The notes beneath the pieces are model-generated. The model made no database searches. It was not told the DNA's origin and saw only the letters and a program-made list of their open reading frames with translations. Position numbers and translations under genes: made by a program. A stretch of 64,000 nucleotides of DNA, from the NCBI GenBank assembly GCA_025766275.1, contig JAFKAC010000027.1:372001-436000 (forward strand), read 5' to 3'. The first letter of the stretch is position 1. Each line of letters begins with the position of its first letter. Below are positions 33,501 through 42,663 of this stretch, piece after piece. The DNA comes from Lactarius indigo. Taxonomy: Eukaryota; Basidiomycota; Agaricomycetes; Russulales; Russulaceae.

Positions 33501-34941
33501 GCTTGAACCCCTTCCTGAAGGAAGGAAGGTGGTTAAGTGTAAATGGGTGTTTAAGAAGAAAGCAGATGGACGCTTTCGTGCTAGGCTAGTGGCAAAAGGG
33601 TTCACCCAACTAGAGGGGGTGGACTTTGACGAAACTTTCTCCCCAGTTGCCCGCTTTGAGTCCTTGCGACTCCTTCTCGCGTTGGCTACGCTTGAAGACT
33701 GGCATATTCACCAGATGGATGTCAAGTCAGCATTCCTTCATGGGGAACTGGAGGAAGAAATTTACATGGAGCAACCAGTCGGTTTCGTCACAGCTGGCTC
33801 CGAGCACCTTGTGTGCCGGCTACAGAAGGCTCTCTATGGCCTGAAACAAGCTTCCCGCGCATGGAATGTGCAGTTCCATGGGGTCCTAGTCGACCTAGGC
33901 TTCACGCGGACGTACTCTGATGCAGGAGTATATGTGTATCATCTTCAAGAGGGGGGTGATACACTTTTCGTGATCTTATATGTAGATGACATCACTATAC
34001 TCGGAAGTTCCCTATCAAAGATTAAAAATCTGAAGGCCTCTCTATCTAGTCGATATGAGATGACCGATCTGGGAGAGATCCAGTCCTATCTTGGTGTTAA
34101 TATCACCAGAGATCGTGCTAATCGCACTATGGAAATCAACCAGTCAGACTACATCCGCGATGTGGTGGAACGCTTTGGAATGTCTGATTCCAATCCAGTA
34201 TATACCCCTCTTCCCTCTGGCGCCGAGGCACACTTGATCAAACACACAGATCAGGCCTCTACTTCTGAGATTAAGAAGTATCAACAGATAATTGGGTCTC
34301 TGCTGTATGCGCAGATTGGAAGCAGACCTGATATTTCCTTCGCTGTTGCGCGCCTTAGCCAATTTGCTTCCAACCCCTCACCTCAGCATTTACGCCTAGC
34401 CAAGTATGTCCTGGCTTATCTTAATAGCACCAAGGACTACTCGTTACGCTATGCTGGAGGGAATGGCAATGGTGGTGAAGGCCTTCATGGCTACTGCGAC
34501 GCTTCCTGGGGAGATCAGGAAGAAAAGCACTCCACCTCAGGTTTTGTCTACCTGCTTGCAAATGGAGCCATTTCTTGGTGTACCAGAAAGCAAAAGACAA
34601 TTGCGCAGTCTACCACTGAGGCAGAATACATGAGCCTCTCAGACGCCTCTAATCAGGCTCAGTGGTATGCCACTTTCCTTGGAGAACTGGGGTATGAGGT
34701 ATCCTCCCCCATTCCTCTGCACTGTGACAATAAGGGCGCTGTGGACTTAGCTCTCAACCCTGTCACTGGGAGACGTTCCAAACACATCCTGATCAAGCAC
34801 CATGTAATCAGGGAATACGTAGAAAACAAGGTTATACACCTGATACGTACACCCACAGGGGAAATGGTTGCAGATGGACTTACTAAGTCACTGCCCAGAG
34901 AACCCTTTGAAAAAATGGTAGCTGATCTAGGAATGGTGTAA
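30538..34941 (+). CDS. gag-pol: Copia-2 Gag-Pol polyprotein, intact, 1467 aa
   Basis: Gag (residues 1-300) has the CCHC knuckle CHYCKKPGHKKPEC. The protease active site MDSGASAHFTP is near residue 350. GAG-pre-integrase is WHQRMGHMSKEAL. The integrase D, D and E lie in HSDLVGPLQ, HSDRGGEYVN and QQNGRAERFNRT. A Pro/Ser/Thr-rich hinge lies near residues 800-920. RT has YVDDITIL. RNase H has YCDASWGDQ and ends ADGLTKSLPREPFEKMVADLG. No stop or frameshift. Gag and Pol are in one frame, so any excess of Gag must come from processing or RNA-level control rather than a gag/pol frameshift. Confidence 0.96.
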   Translation: MSFHLVFPPSVTLAKLDGTNWQTWSATFTSLMLMNGCSRHLTHGAPASVPQHPPLAAGAVGPTGPTDEGLAILALWAKQEEVITGLLFLSVTTEVLSGIHSSHIFPTVHDKFVELENLYGQVGSMATFNIWVGLANTKLQEGSPFLPQLQKMLDLRNTLVEQGMPVSDMQMSFILLDALPPSYSTIAGTILASGPPSNLQPQDLINRFINEESRLAGPVASYNKVAPVKKSSAPHAHEARPSGSSVSSDIICHYCKKPGHKKPECYKLKRDQENAKKGKAGQRAKAAQNTTVEVPDSLPANRLNSIPVPKSRLFTIVNGSGKIEEVHEVPQVSLYTMGTHSTQIASKWMMDSGASAHFTPHIEDYDTYTPHKGVEVLLGDNSLLRSVGTGTVTIHTNFGYDLKISNVLHLPNTHSRILSTPALTAKGAIVSFDATTFAIRYDGKTIAEGHKASGLYWLDGHHKVNAQATASASLDVWHQRMGHMSKEALQRYAPKSVKGLNIDESPEEEGPCHGCELGKSTRKPFPPSQKRAQESLELVHSDLVGPLQSNSIQGNKYFATFIDDFSKAAVVIPMKSKDEFTGAFLHYKAWAEKQQNKPIKTLHSDRGGEYVNNVLKDILLEEGIEHMLTMPYSPQQNGRAERFNRTIMEKGTSMLHHAGLSLGFWEQAVQTAVHIYNRTPTRSNEWKTPLELWDGTVPDVSYLRVFGCKAYYHVPEHNRRKLDPKSKEAVFVGYEPNSKGYKLWDRHSRCFVSSRDVTFDEATFPSLSDLTSHSNQPITSPVSGEPAKGAAVAGEIFFVVPSQPTPAVAPAAPQTPVFVLPPVQVPAVPIQQPSTPPNTSPNPADQTIYHTPPSQAPAPTTPRRPRTRSQGRPPVVTAPIPAPNFNRDISPPRETPRSPRNGLVTSPPRPRRGTRVRFTNPRYYTEENDEFVPGSSRLGMMDLLNAAEVPGYKDLQTFKQAMESDQAVDWLEACQYELDALDKLDVWRLEPLPEGRKVVKCKWVFKKKADGRFRARLVAKGFTQLEGVDFDETFSPVARFESLRLLLALATLEDWHIHQMDVKSAFLHGELEEEIYMEQPVGFVTAGSEHLVCRLQKALYGLKQASRAWNVQFHGVLVDLGFTRTYSDAGVYVYHLQEGGDTLFVILYVDDITILGSSLSKIKNLKASLSSRYEMTDLGEIQSYLGVNITRDRANRTMEINQSDYIRDVVERFGMSDSNPVYTPLPSGAEAHLIKHTDQASTSEIKKYQQIIGSLLYAQIGSRPDISFAVARLSQFASNPSPQHLRLAKYVLAYLNSTKDYSLRYAGGNGNGGEGLHGYCDASWGDQEEKHSTSGFVYLLANGAISWCTRKQKTIAQSTTEAEYMSLSDASNQAQWYATFLGELGYEVSSPIPLHCDNKGAVDLALNPVTGRRSKHILIKHHVIREYVENKVIHLIRTPTGEMVADGLTKSLPREPFEKMVADLGMV

Positions 34942-35292
34942 AGATGGGTTCTAGGACGTCGAATTGTTGTGTATACTTGCAACAAACTTCCTAGTTTAAT
35001 AGCTAAGAAAAACCCTTCTTAGAGAACTGAAGAAGTTGGACCTGTTCCATCTTATCTCCCAGCTCACGGCTCTTCAAAAAGTAGTTCTTTAGAACTACAT
35101 TATCCTCATAGAGCAGTGCATGAAGACCTCCAAAAAGTTGTCCTTTATCAGGACTTCTGCGTACATAGATTCTTTCTAACCAGAGAATCGAAACATTTCT
35201 CATAGTACAGTAAAGCAATAAAAAGTGTCCTGCCAAGGCACTTTCACTCAATGCTTGCACCACTCTTGTGGACTGTCTCTATCATGGAGGGA
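34942..35292 (+). other. Copia-2 3' untranslated region and polypurine tract
   Basis: Noncoding. The purine run GGAGGGA ends at 35292, next to the LTR. Confidence 0.65.
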
Positions 35293-35834
35293 TGTTGAGA
35301 CGTGACTGTCAAAGTCACATGTCTCGTGGGATCTGATTGAGTCAGCCCACATACTATATACGGTATCTGTCCCTTATGGACTTATGGACATTCCGGACTC
35401 ATACGGACCGCTTTTGTTTATCTTTATTGTTAGATCCATATATGGTTCTTATTGTTCTTGCTATTGTTAAGATACCGGTATTGTCTGCTTTAGGCAGCTA
35501 TTGTTCTCTGCCGTCCAATGGCATTTCTCCCTCTGGCGCACAGACCACCTGTATTGTGTTTGGGTCACCAGTGCGCACAGACCATCATTAGCTAAGCATC
35601 CTGTATATAAGGACTGCTGTTTTCGCCTCTACACTTCAGAGTTCCTTCTACCTCTGAAGTGTAAGTTCCCTCTTTCTACCTTACTCTTTTCACCTTTACT
35701 TATAAGACGTTCTATAGAACTTGTCTGTCTCTAGGTGTGTAGTAATGGTATTAGAGTTCCTTCTACCTCTGAAGTAACTTGTCTGTCTCTAGCTGCCCAG
35801 CTTATCCCTTGCTTGTTAGTTCTGCGCTTCAACA
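35293..35834 (+). repeat. Copia-2 3' LTR (542 bp)
   Basis: Virtually identical to 28987-29528. It is followed by the target duplication TCGAC. Confidence 0.96.
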
Positions 35835-35839
35835 TCGAC

Positions 35840-36297
35840 CACATGTCTTATCCGTGCCTACTCGTACTCATTGACCCATTAGATCGTTCGCCACGAGTTC
35901 CCTGTAATCTGTACTGCCTGAAACGTCCTTGTCCCCCCATCTTGCAACGACTCCATAGTGCCGACTCTATAAGTTTCTCAATGCTGAAACGCTGCTCTCC
36001 ATAAGAGGCCCAAGGAAAAAATATTCGCAGAGACTACCGGAGCTGATATAATAGAGAAGGCTACTTGTGTGTGTGCAGAGGTTTCCGTGTCACTTCCTGG
36101 TACACTCACTGGCCCACTTAAGAGGATTACCGAGACTCCTCGCTAACAGCTCTCCACTCTACCAAGTTTACACATTTCGCCACGTATTTACATCATATAA
36201 TAGGGCAGTATGTACACAGGATGAGAAAAGTGTTGAATAGTATCAGTAATGGTGATATTGGGAGCCCTATGGGAATATATACTCAATAGGGGGGACG
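35840..36297. other. Intergenic, downstream of DUF6535 gene 2
   Basis: No ORF, repeat or RNA gene is seen. It lies 3' of the minus-strand gene at 36298-39074 and probably contains its 3' untranslated region and polyadenylation signals. Confidence 0.5.
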
Positions 36298-39074
36298 TTA
36301 AACAATATCATACGAGCAACAGAAAGGCTGTGGTGGACGACCTCCTCCTGTACGCTCGGCATTCGGCTCACGTGGTGAAGGGCCTGCGATAGCTAAGTCC
36401 ATATCAGTGGCCGATGGTGACGGGGATTGAGGAGAGGTATCTAAGGTGGCCATAGCGTTTTCGTGGATTGAGCGAGTCGCTGACGGGGGATTAAGAGCGT
36501 CGTTTTCATTGTGTGGACCAAGCTCTGGGCTGCCGTCGTCCTCGACAGCGGCGTGCAAATAAGGTGCAGAGGCCGGCCCTATCGAAGCGCTGATAGTAGG
36601 GATTATTTCCGAACGACGATGTTCTGTGAAAGAAGACGAGGGGTCAGAGTGAGTCATGGGTAAGTGTGAAGACAGCGACAAACCTGTAGGAAGTGTAGTG
36701 TCGAGAATTGGACGGGAAGCTGAAGAAGGGTGGTTTGATGGATTGGAAGGCGCCATGAGGTCTGCGTTGTGCTGGAGGGCAACGACAGCGGGTGGGGGGG
36801 TAGAAGAAAGAGGGGTGGATGTCGAAGTTGCGGAAGTAGGACAGGGTATTAGTCTACCAGAGGTGACAAACGCATCAGCGGTCGCTGTATCTGGTGAGGC
36901 GTCAGGAAGTGAGAAGCTTTCGGTGGTTGTCTCATGAGCGGTCTGGGGGTGGGAGTCGTCAAGCGGTATATCCGAGGGGCTTTCGACAGTGTCAGGTGGG
37001 GCAGGTGCGGACGAGGGAGGTACATTAGGGCTGGTAAGGGGAGCAGGGAGCGGTGCGTCATTATCGTGCAGGACAGCCCGAGCTGAGGTTGTGGAGTCAG
37101 TCTCGTGGATATGGCTAACAACGTTGCACTGTGGATATGAGCTTGGGTAGAACAGAACGTCATCCCACCTACTTGTGGAGGCGGAGAATTGTGTTGGGGC
37201 AGCATCGGTACCTTCATGAAGAGCAATGTATACCTTCCGAATCGGGCTGAGGATCAATATTGCCATCCGCCGATTGCCGTCATTCTGCGCTTTGAGAACG
37301 ATTTGATTCCAGAGTGCACAGAACTCGTGCTGCAGATCAGGTGACGTATCTTGCGCATTGAATATTGAAGCTTTCTCTAGAACATCTGAGAACCAGTAAT
37401 CTAGCCAGGACAATTTCCCGAACTGGCTAAATTGGTGGCGAGTGATGCAAATCAAGCTTGTGAGTGACAAGTTGCTGTCTGTAGCGTAGCGTCGGAGGTC
37501 AGCTTCTGGGATTCCCAGTTTATTGGGGGCGGAAATAAGCCAAGAGTCGTCGCCGCGTTGCGCTTCTGCAATAAGACAGGTGAACATGGCCTCTCCAAAT
37601 AATGCATTTTCTCGGTCTCCACCACTGCGCCAACCTCGTATGACACGGATAAATTGGGCGGTTTGCAGTCCACTATGTTGATCCTTAGAGATGACCCTGC
37701 GGAGGATATTCCAGAATGCTTTGGGAAAATGCAGCGGGTCAAGGGCTTTCGCGCAGATCATGGCCCGGCGATTTTTGACAGGCCCTGGAAGCAAATCGGA
37801 TGAGAAGGTGCGGTCAAAGAATCCTATTAATGCATTGGAAAGGTTGCGTTTGTCCTCGTTGGTGAGATCAGGCAGAGGATCGTGGACCACCTTGGAGCTG
37901 CGGATGCCGGGTAAGCCAGAAAAGAAGCGCTCCAGTTCGTGATCTTCGTCCAGACAATCGAACGTCCACATGAAGGCGCGGGTGTCTAGTTCTGGTCGGG
38001 ACCTCAGAGCAGTTTCCTCGGCTATCTCCTGGATACCTTCTACAACCAAAGGGTTCCAGAGTTCCGAAACGACCAGACGGCAATCGCAAACCAACATGCA
38101 GATCCCATAACAAATTTGAAGGGTGACAGTTACTATCACGTAAACAATGAACCACGCAGAGGATGAAAGTGATGTGTAGTATGGGCTATCGCGACGAAAG
38201 ATTGGCATCAATGTGATGACTCCGTACACAGCCGTGCAAAGGCCGACCCAGGACAACACCAACTTGAAAATCGTCATATAAACGTTGGTTAGGAAGACTA
38301 CCAGGCCAGCGAAGAACAGGAAAAGGGAAATGTGGAGTAGAGCCGGCAATGTTTCGACCACCCATGGGAGGAGACACTTCTCAACTCCCTCGGCAAAGAA
38401 CGCACGAATTCGTGCTCGCTTGTGTGGACTGTAACGTGTCTGAGTCACCTTGAGATATCTTCGTGCCCATTGCTGCAACAATGTCGCGAGCAGGGCACAG
38501 GTAAGACTGATGACCAAGCTCATGAACCAAAGTGAGTTCACCCAAATTGCGTATTTTGGCGGAGAGAATTTGGGAGGGGAAGCGGGGAGGGAAGCCGAGA
38601 TATTGGGGTTGATGGTAGTCTGGTAGATATTTGCGAGGTAGAAATTGGAGGTGTCCTGTGGGTTCGGTCGAATATCCTGAATTGAGACCGAGATCAAGGA
38701 TGCGACAGCAGCAGAGAATAAACCGGTCTACGAGACTTGGGTCAGTACGAAGCACCAGATTAAAAGAAAGAGACGCACAAATATGAGGATCCCGTCTGCA
38801 TCCGCTTTCCAGTTCTCGGCCATCTTCTTGTCCTCTTCGGTCGCCATTTCCATGTACATCGAGAATATGGGCCCGGAACCATCGACGAAATTAGATACAT
38901 CATGGGATGCTTGATTCTGTGCCGACGGAGGTGGGTACTGATAGTCGCCTATTTTGGCGGCAGTGAGGCGAGAACTTTGGTGAGAATGACGAGGATGGAG
39001 TTATGTGGGAGAACGGTACCTTCACCAAATCCTGTGTTGAGTACGTTGCTGGCCTCGTGAGGATCCCGGGACAT
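36298..39074 (-). CDS. DUF6535 multi-pass membrane protein gene 2, three exons, 884 aa
   Basis: Exons on the minus strand: 39020-39074 (ATG at 39074), 38779-38948 and 36298-38727. Introns are 38949-39019 (71 bp, GTACCG..TAG) and 38728-38778 (51 bp, GTGCGT..TAG); lengths 55+170+2430 keep one frame. Exon 2 encodes the family start EEDKKMAENWKADADGILIF. Exon 3 has about five hydrophobic segments (SAAVASLISVS; NSLWFMSLVISLTCALLAT; ISLFLFFAGLVVFLTNV; VLSWVGLCTAVYGVI; IVYVIVTVTLQICYGI), a soluble region with FFSGLPGIRSSKVV and FDRTFSSDLLPG, and a Ser/Thr/Pro-rich tail of about 300 residues. The family is common in agaric fungi and has no known function. Splice sites are supported by the same structure in gene 1. 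Confidence 0.85.
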
Positions 39075-39266
39075 TTCAGCGAAGACTGTGATGTGTGTCG
39101 ATTGTTAGAGAGTACGATGCGGTGGGGTAGCCTAGTCTTGTAGAACACTTTCGAACGACCAGCGATCGCCCAGAGTGACCGCCCTCTGTGACATAGCGCG
39201 TGACTGCGTGACCGTCGGTCTTCACTGTACATTCTCACGACAACCTGCCCTCCGTCTTCCGGTCTC
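39075..39266. promoter_or_regulatory. Upstream region of DUF6535 gene 2
   Basis: Probable 5' flank of the minus-strand gene. No clear TATA box is seen. It is cut off from its former upstream sequence by the inverted-repeat element at 39267. Confidence 0.35.
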
Positions 39267-40699
39267 AGTCTTTGACTTTTCGCATCGGTCCCACGGACCG
39301 GGCCGCTCGGACCGTTTTTCCGCCACTCAGTTTTAAACTCCGTTTTTTTTTTTGACTTTGATATTTTATTTCCAGAGTAAATAAAACTAAATAAAACCAA
39401 ACAACACGTAAACAACGCGTTACGTTTGTGTTTGTGTATCGACACGTGTCGGATCCCGCGCCTACACACCCTCTCCTGCAACCCCCCCTTGCCCGCCCCC
39501 TCCCGTCCTTGCGCCCCCTCCACCGGCCCCTTCCCTTGTGCCCCCCCCTTCCGCGTGCCCTGTTGGCTGCGGAGGGGTGGGGGCACAAATGGTGTGTGCG
39601 CGCACCTCCCTGCATCGCCGCATGGCCCCTTCCCTTACCCCTCCTTAGCCTGCCCCTTCCCATTGCCCCCCCTCTACCCCTGTTCACGCGTGAACAGGAT
39701 ACGCAAACAAGGACCGCGCGGGACAAGCCCCCCCCCTTTGCGACCCCGCCTCCGTTTGCGCGCGGACGGGAAGGGGCATGACCCCTTTGGCCCCCAACCC
39801 CTGTTTTCATGCAAAGGGGGCGCAGGAAAGGTGAGCCCCCCATTTATCTCCTTTCGTGTGCGCTCGCCCCCTTTTGCCCGCCCCCTCCACCTGTTCTGCG
39901 CAAAGGGGGCGCGGGAAAGGTAAGTCCCCCTCACTTGCCCCCTCCGCCCTCGTTCACGAGCAAACAGGACGTGAACGGGGACCGCGCGGGACGAGACCCC
40001 CTTTGCGCCCCCGCCTCCGTTTGCGCACGAACGGGGAGCCGCGCAGCATGCAGGGCCAAAGGGGTAGGGCTTGGCCTCGCACGCCCCCCTTCACGCCCAC
40101 CTTTGCGCAGAACGGAGGGCCAGGGCGGCGCACAAGCCGTGCGGGGGATGACTGGGAGGGGGTGCGCGCCCGCAGGGGAATGGTGGGGGGTCACGCACGA
40201 ACGGGAGGGGTAGGCCGCGTGCAGCCCCGGAAGCGGCGTGGGGGCCCCCTCCTCTTCTCCCGGTTTACACGCAGGGGGCGCGCAAACGAGGGGTGGCGCG
40301 GGAATGGGAAGAGCGCCACCCTTCACCCATATGCGCGCGCCCCCGTTCGTCCGAAGCGGGGGGCGCGCGGAGACCCGCGCCACCCCGCCCAGGTTGCCGC
40401 GCAGGGGCGACACACGAACGGGGCGGGGGCACGCGGAATGGGGGGCGCGCACGTTTGCTTGTTTGCTCGGGGTATCGACTTGGACAAAAAAATAGTCTTT
40501 AGTTTATGTAATTTGTATCAGCTAATGATAATCTAACCGAGGAATCACGTGTGCTAAACTTTGTAATATTATCTATTAGCTAATAGTTGCGAAATTCTTT
40601 GCTCGAGTAAGCAATGAAAATGTGTGTTTGGGCGGAGAGTAAAATTTGGGGCCGGTCCACAGCGGACCGGTCCGTGGGACCGATGCGAAAAGCAGCCAA
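39267..40699. mobile_element. Terminal-inverted-repeat element with a GC-rich core, non-autonomous
   Basis: A 32-base inverted repeat (39276-39307 and 40661-40692, 31 matches, CTTTTCGCATCGG at its outer end) bounds about 1.4 kb. Outside it an 11-base direct repeat CTTCCGGTCTC stands at 39256-39266 and 40700-40710, which would fit a Mutator-like target duplication. The outermost 7-9 bases on each side do not match. The core (about 39460-40460) is extremely GC-rich, strongly C-rich at first and then G-rich, with recurring motifs such as TTTGCGC and CGCGGGA. Long frames here lack any protein-like pattern. No transposase. Confidence 0.6.
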
Positions 40700-40710
40700 C
40701 TTCCGGTCTC

Positions 40711-40968
40711 CAACGCGCTCTTATATCTCGCCAGCACCAACGACGAAGCTGCATGTGCTGTGCCGGTTTCGAGAAATATCTAACGGAATGTGAGTTCATG
40801 CCCTCAAAGAAGGAGGCCTGATTGGAGCGCCTTGTGGACGCGTCTTCTAAAGCAGGGCAGCTGTATGGTCTCTGCCTCTCTTTCTGCTTCACCTCCTTAT
40901 GCCTCCTCTCCGTGCAGAGACCTCACATTACACTCGAGACAGCCCATCGTTATTGACGTGATCGCCAC
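40711..40968 (+). pseudogene. Unknown host gene fragment, cut by Ty3-3
   Basis: A stretch coding DASSKAG, an intron-like segment ending GTGCAG, and IDVIA resembles 28200-28460. The Ty3-3 insertion at GCCAC separates it from its continuation at 55397. The gene is not identified. Confidence 0.35.
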
Positions 40969-41476
40969 TGTTACGGTACGGACTTGGTGACTCATTACGC
41001 ACGACTCATGACCGGTTATGACTACGGTCCGGTATTAGTATTAGTCATGGACTCTTACATCGTATCAGTCAGCATAGTAGTTCGCATGTGATTGTGACTC
41101 ATGTATGACTCATTTCTAGGATAGCTGTACTAGGGTTCGAGCTAGTTACGCTATTGGTCACATACTATTCCAGCGGCACTTTAAAGCCCGCGTGTATCTG
41201 TATAAGTAGTTGACTCGGAAGACCAAGAGTCCCCATCTTGGTCTTCTTCAATCCACCATCTTGACTCGTCTCTTGTCTGCCTTAGTCTTCGACTAAGTGC
41301 GCTTCCACTTCTGTCCACCAAGGGACAGTACTTCTTCATCTTAGCTGCGGCGTGTGCTAGGGAGCCCCCGTTCAGCTTGCGTTGGGTTGACACGTGATCC
41401 CCATTCGCCTAACTTTCGCTAAGTCGACTACGCCTTCTTCGAGTCCAAGTCGGACTAACGCTGGTGGAGCGTAACA
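40969..41476 (+). repeat. Ty3-3 5' LTR (508 bp)
   Basis: It begins TGTTACGG and ends GCGTAACA. TATAAG at 41201 is 34 bases before ATCTTGGTCTT (41235-41245), the inferred RNA start, and an inverted copy of that stretch lies just upstream. Confidence 0.94.
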
Positions 41477-41478
41477 TT

Positions 41479-41489
41479 AAGACCAAGAT
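41479..41489 (+). promoter_or_regulatory. Ty3-3 primer-binding site, self-primer type
   Basis: AAGACCAAGAT is exactly complementary to 41235-41245 at the predicted RNA 5' end, two bases after the LTR. Confidence 0.75.
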
Positions 41490-41496
41490 CCTCATC

Positions 41497-42135
41497 GTGG
41501 CGTACTCGACCAGAGACCAGTGGACGTCCTTCCGTCCTTACCATATTGAACGACGAGGAGATCGCAACGTACCTACAAGATTCTTAGGAGCAGCTCAGTG
41601 GAGAGAAAGAGGAGAAGACACCGGATATTTCGTAGAGTTTAACAGTCCTAACCGTTTCCGACCCGTTGAGTTTAACTTCAAACATCTCTGTTGGGTCGAG
41701 GTTACTTGGAACCCTATAGATCATCGCTGGGATATTGTACGACCAGCAGGAAGAAACTACAATTGCGATATAGACGCGCGAGAACTCAACAGCCACGCCG
41801 ATTACGGTCCTATTGACGGACAAGCGCAAGAACATACAGACGACGGAGTTAGCGGAGAAGAAGCCTCCGAAAGCCAATCACCAAGCAGGGGAACAATGCC
41901 AGCAGAGGAAGTCAGCCTAGGAGCCATTGGCGATCACATCATACAACGAACTGAGTCCCTCACTATTCACCAACCTGAACCAGAAGTAATTCACATTCGC
42001 AGCCCAGCAGTCGCAATGGCAACGGCCACCATTACTCAAGAAGACGTATACCTCACCAGCGAAGCAAGGGATCAAATCGCCCTAGAAGAACAGAGACGAA
42101 TCGCGGCAGAATCGCAAGCCAATTTGGCCCCTATC
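41497..42135 (+). CDS. gag: Ty3-3 Gag, N-terminal part, cut by Ty3-4
   Basis: The frame starts at a GTG (A at -3, G at +4) 21 bases after the LTR, with no ATG upstream or for well over 100 codons. It encodes the N-terminal domain (DQWTSFRPYHIERRGDRNVP) and an acidic Glu/Gln-rich stretch. It ends at the insertion point (NLAPI) and continues at 48748 (NPYTGHRMTDDDVAIH) in the same frame. Confidence 0.88.
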
Positions 42136-42643
42136 TGTTACGGTACGGACTTGATGACTCACTACACACGACTCACGACCGGTTATGACTACGGTCCGAT
42201 ATTAGTATTAGTCATGGACTCTTACATCGCATCAGTCAGCATAGTAGTTCGCATGTGATTGTGACTCATGTATGACTCATTCCTATGATAGCTGTACTAG
42301 GGTTCGAGCTAGTTACGCTATTGGTTACTTACTATTCTAGCGGCGCTTTAAAGCCCGCGTGTACCTGTATAAGTAGTCGACTCAGAAGGCCAAGAGTCCC
42401 CATCTTGGTCTTCTTCAATCCACCATTTGACTCGCCTTCTATTTGCCTTAATCTCGGACTAAGCGTGCTTCCACTTGTATCCGCCAAGGGATACTCATCT
42501 TCCTTCTTTCGCTGCAGCGTGTGTCAGTGGACCCCTGTTCAGCTTGCGTTGGGTTAACACGTGATCCCCATTCGCCTTTGTTTCGCTAAGTCGATTACGC
42601 CTCTTCAGAGTCCAAGTCGGACTAACGCCGGTGGAGCGTAACA
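42136..42643 (+). repeat. Ty3-4 5' LTR (508 bp)
   Basis: It begins TGTTACGG and ends GCGTAACA. TATAAG at 42368 is 34 bases before ATCTTGGTCTT (42402-42412). AAGACCAAGAT, the matching self-primer PBS, follows the LTR at 42646-42656. The inferred leader has no ATG. Confidence 0.92.
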
Positions 42644-42663
42644 TTAAGACCAAGATCCTCATC

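Larger units (their letters stand above)
28987..35834 (+). mobile_element. Copia-2, intact and recent Ty1/Copia retrotransposon
   Basis: Two 542-bp LTRs differ at a single base by eye (CTGGCACAC/CTGGCGCAC). The target duplication TCGAC is at 28982-28986 and 35835-35839. PBS, leader, one uninterrupted gag-pol of 1467 codons and a polypurine tract are all present. It is closely related to Copia-1. Of all elements here it is the best candidate for current activity. Confidence 0.96.

Noticed and set aside
39426..40536. Long open frames (up to 226 codons) on both strands in the GC-rich core
   Set aside because: They are open in several frames at once because the DNA is poor in A/T stops. The products are Pro/Arg/Gly runs with no domain, so they were not annotated as genes.
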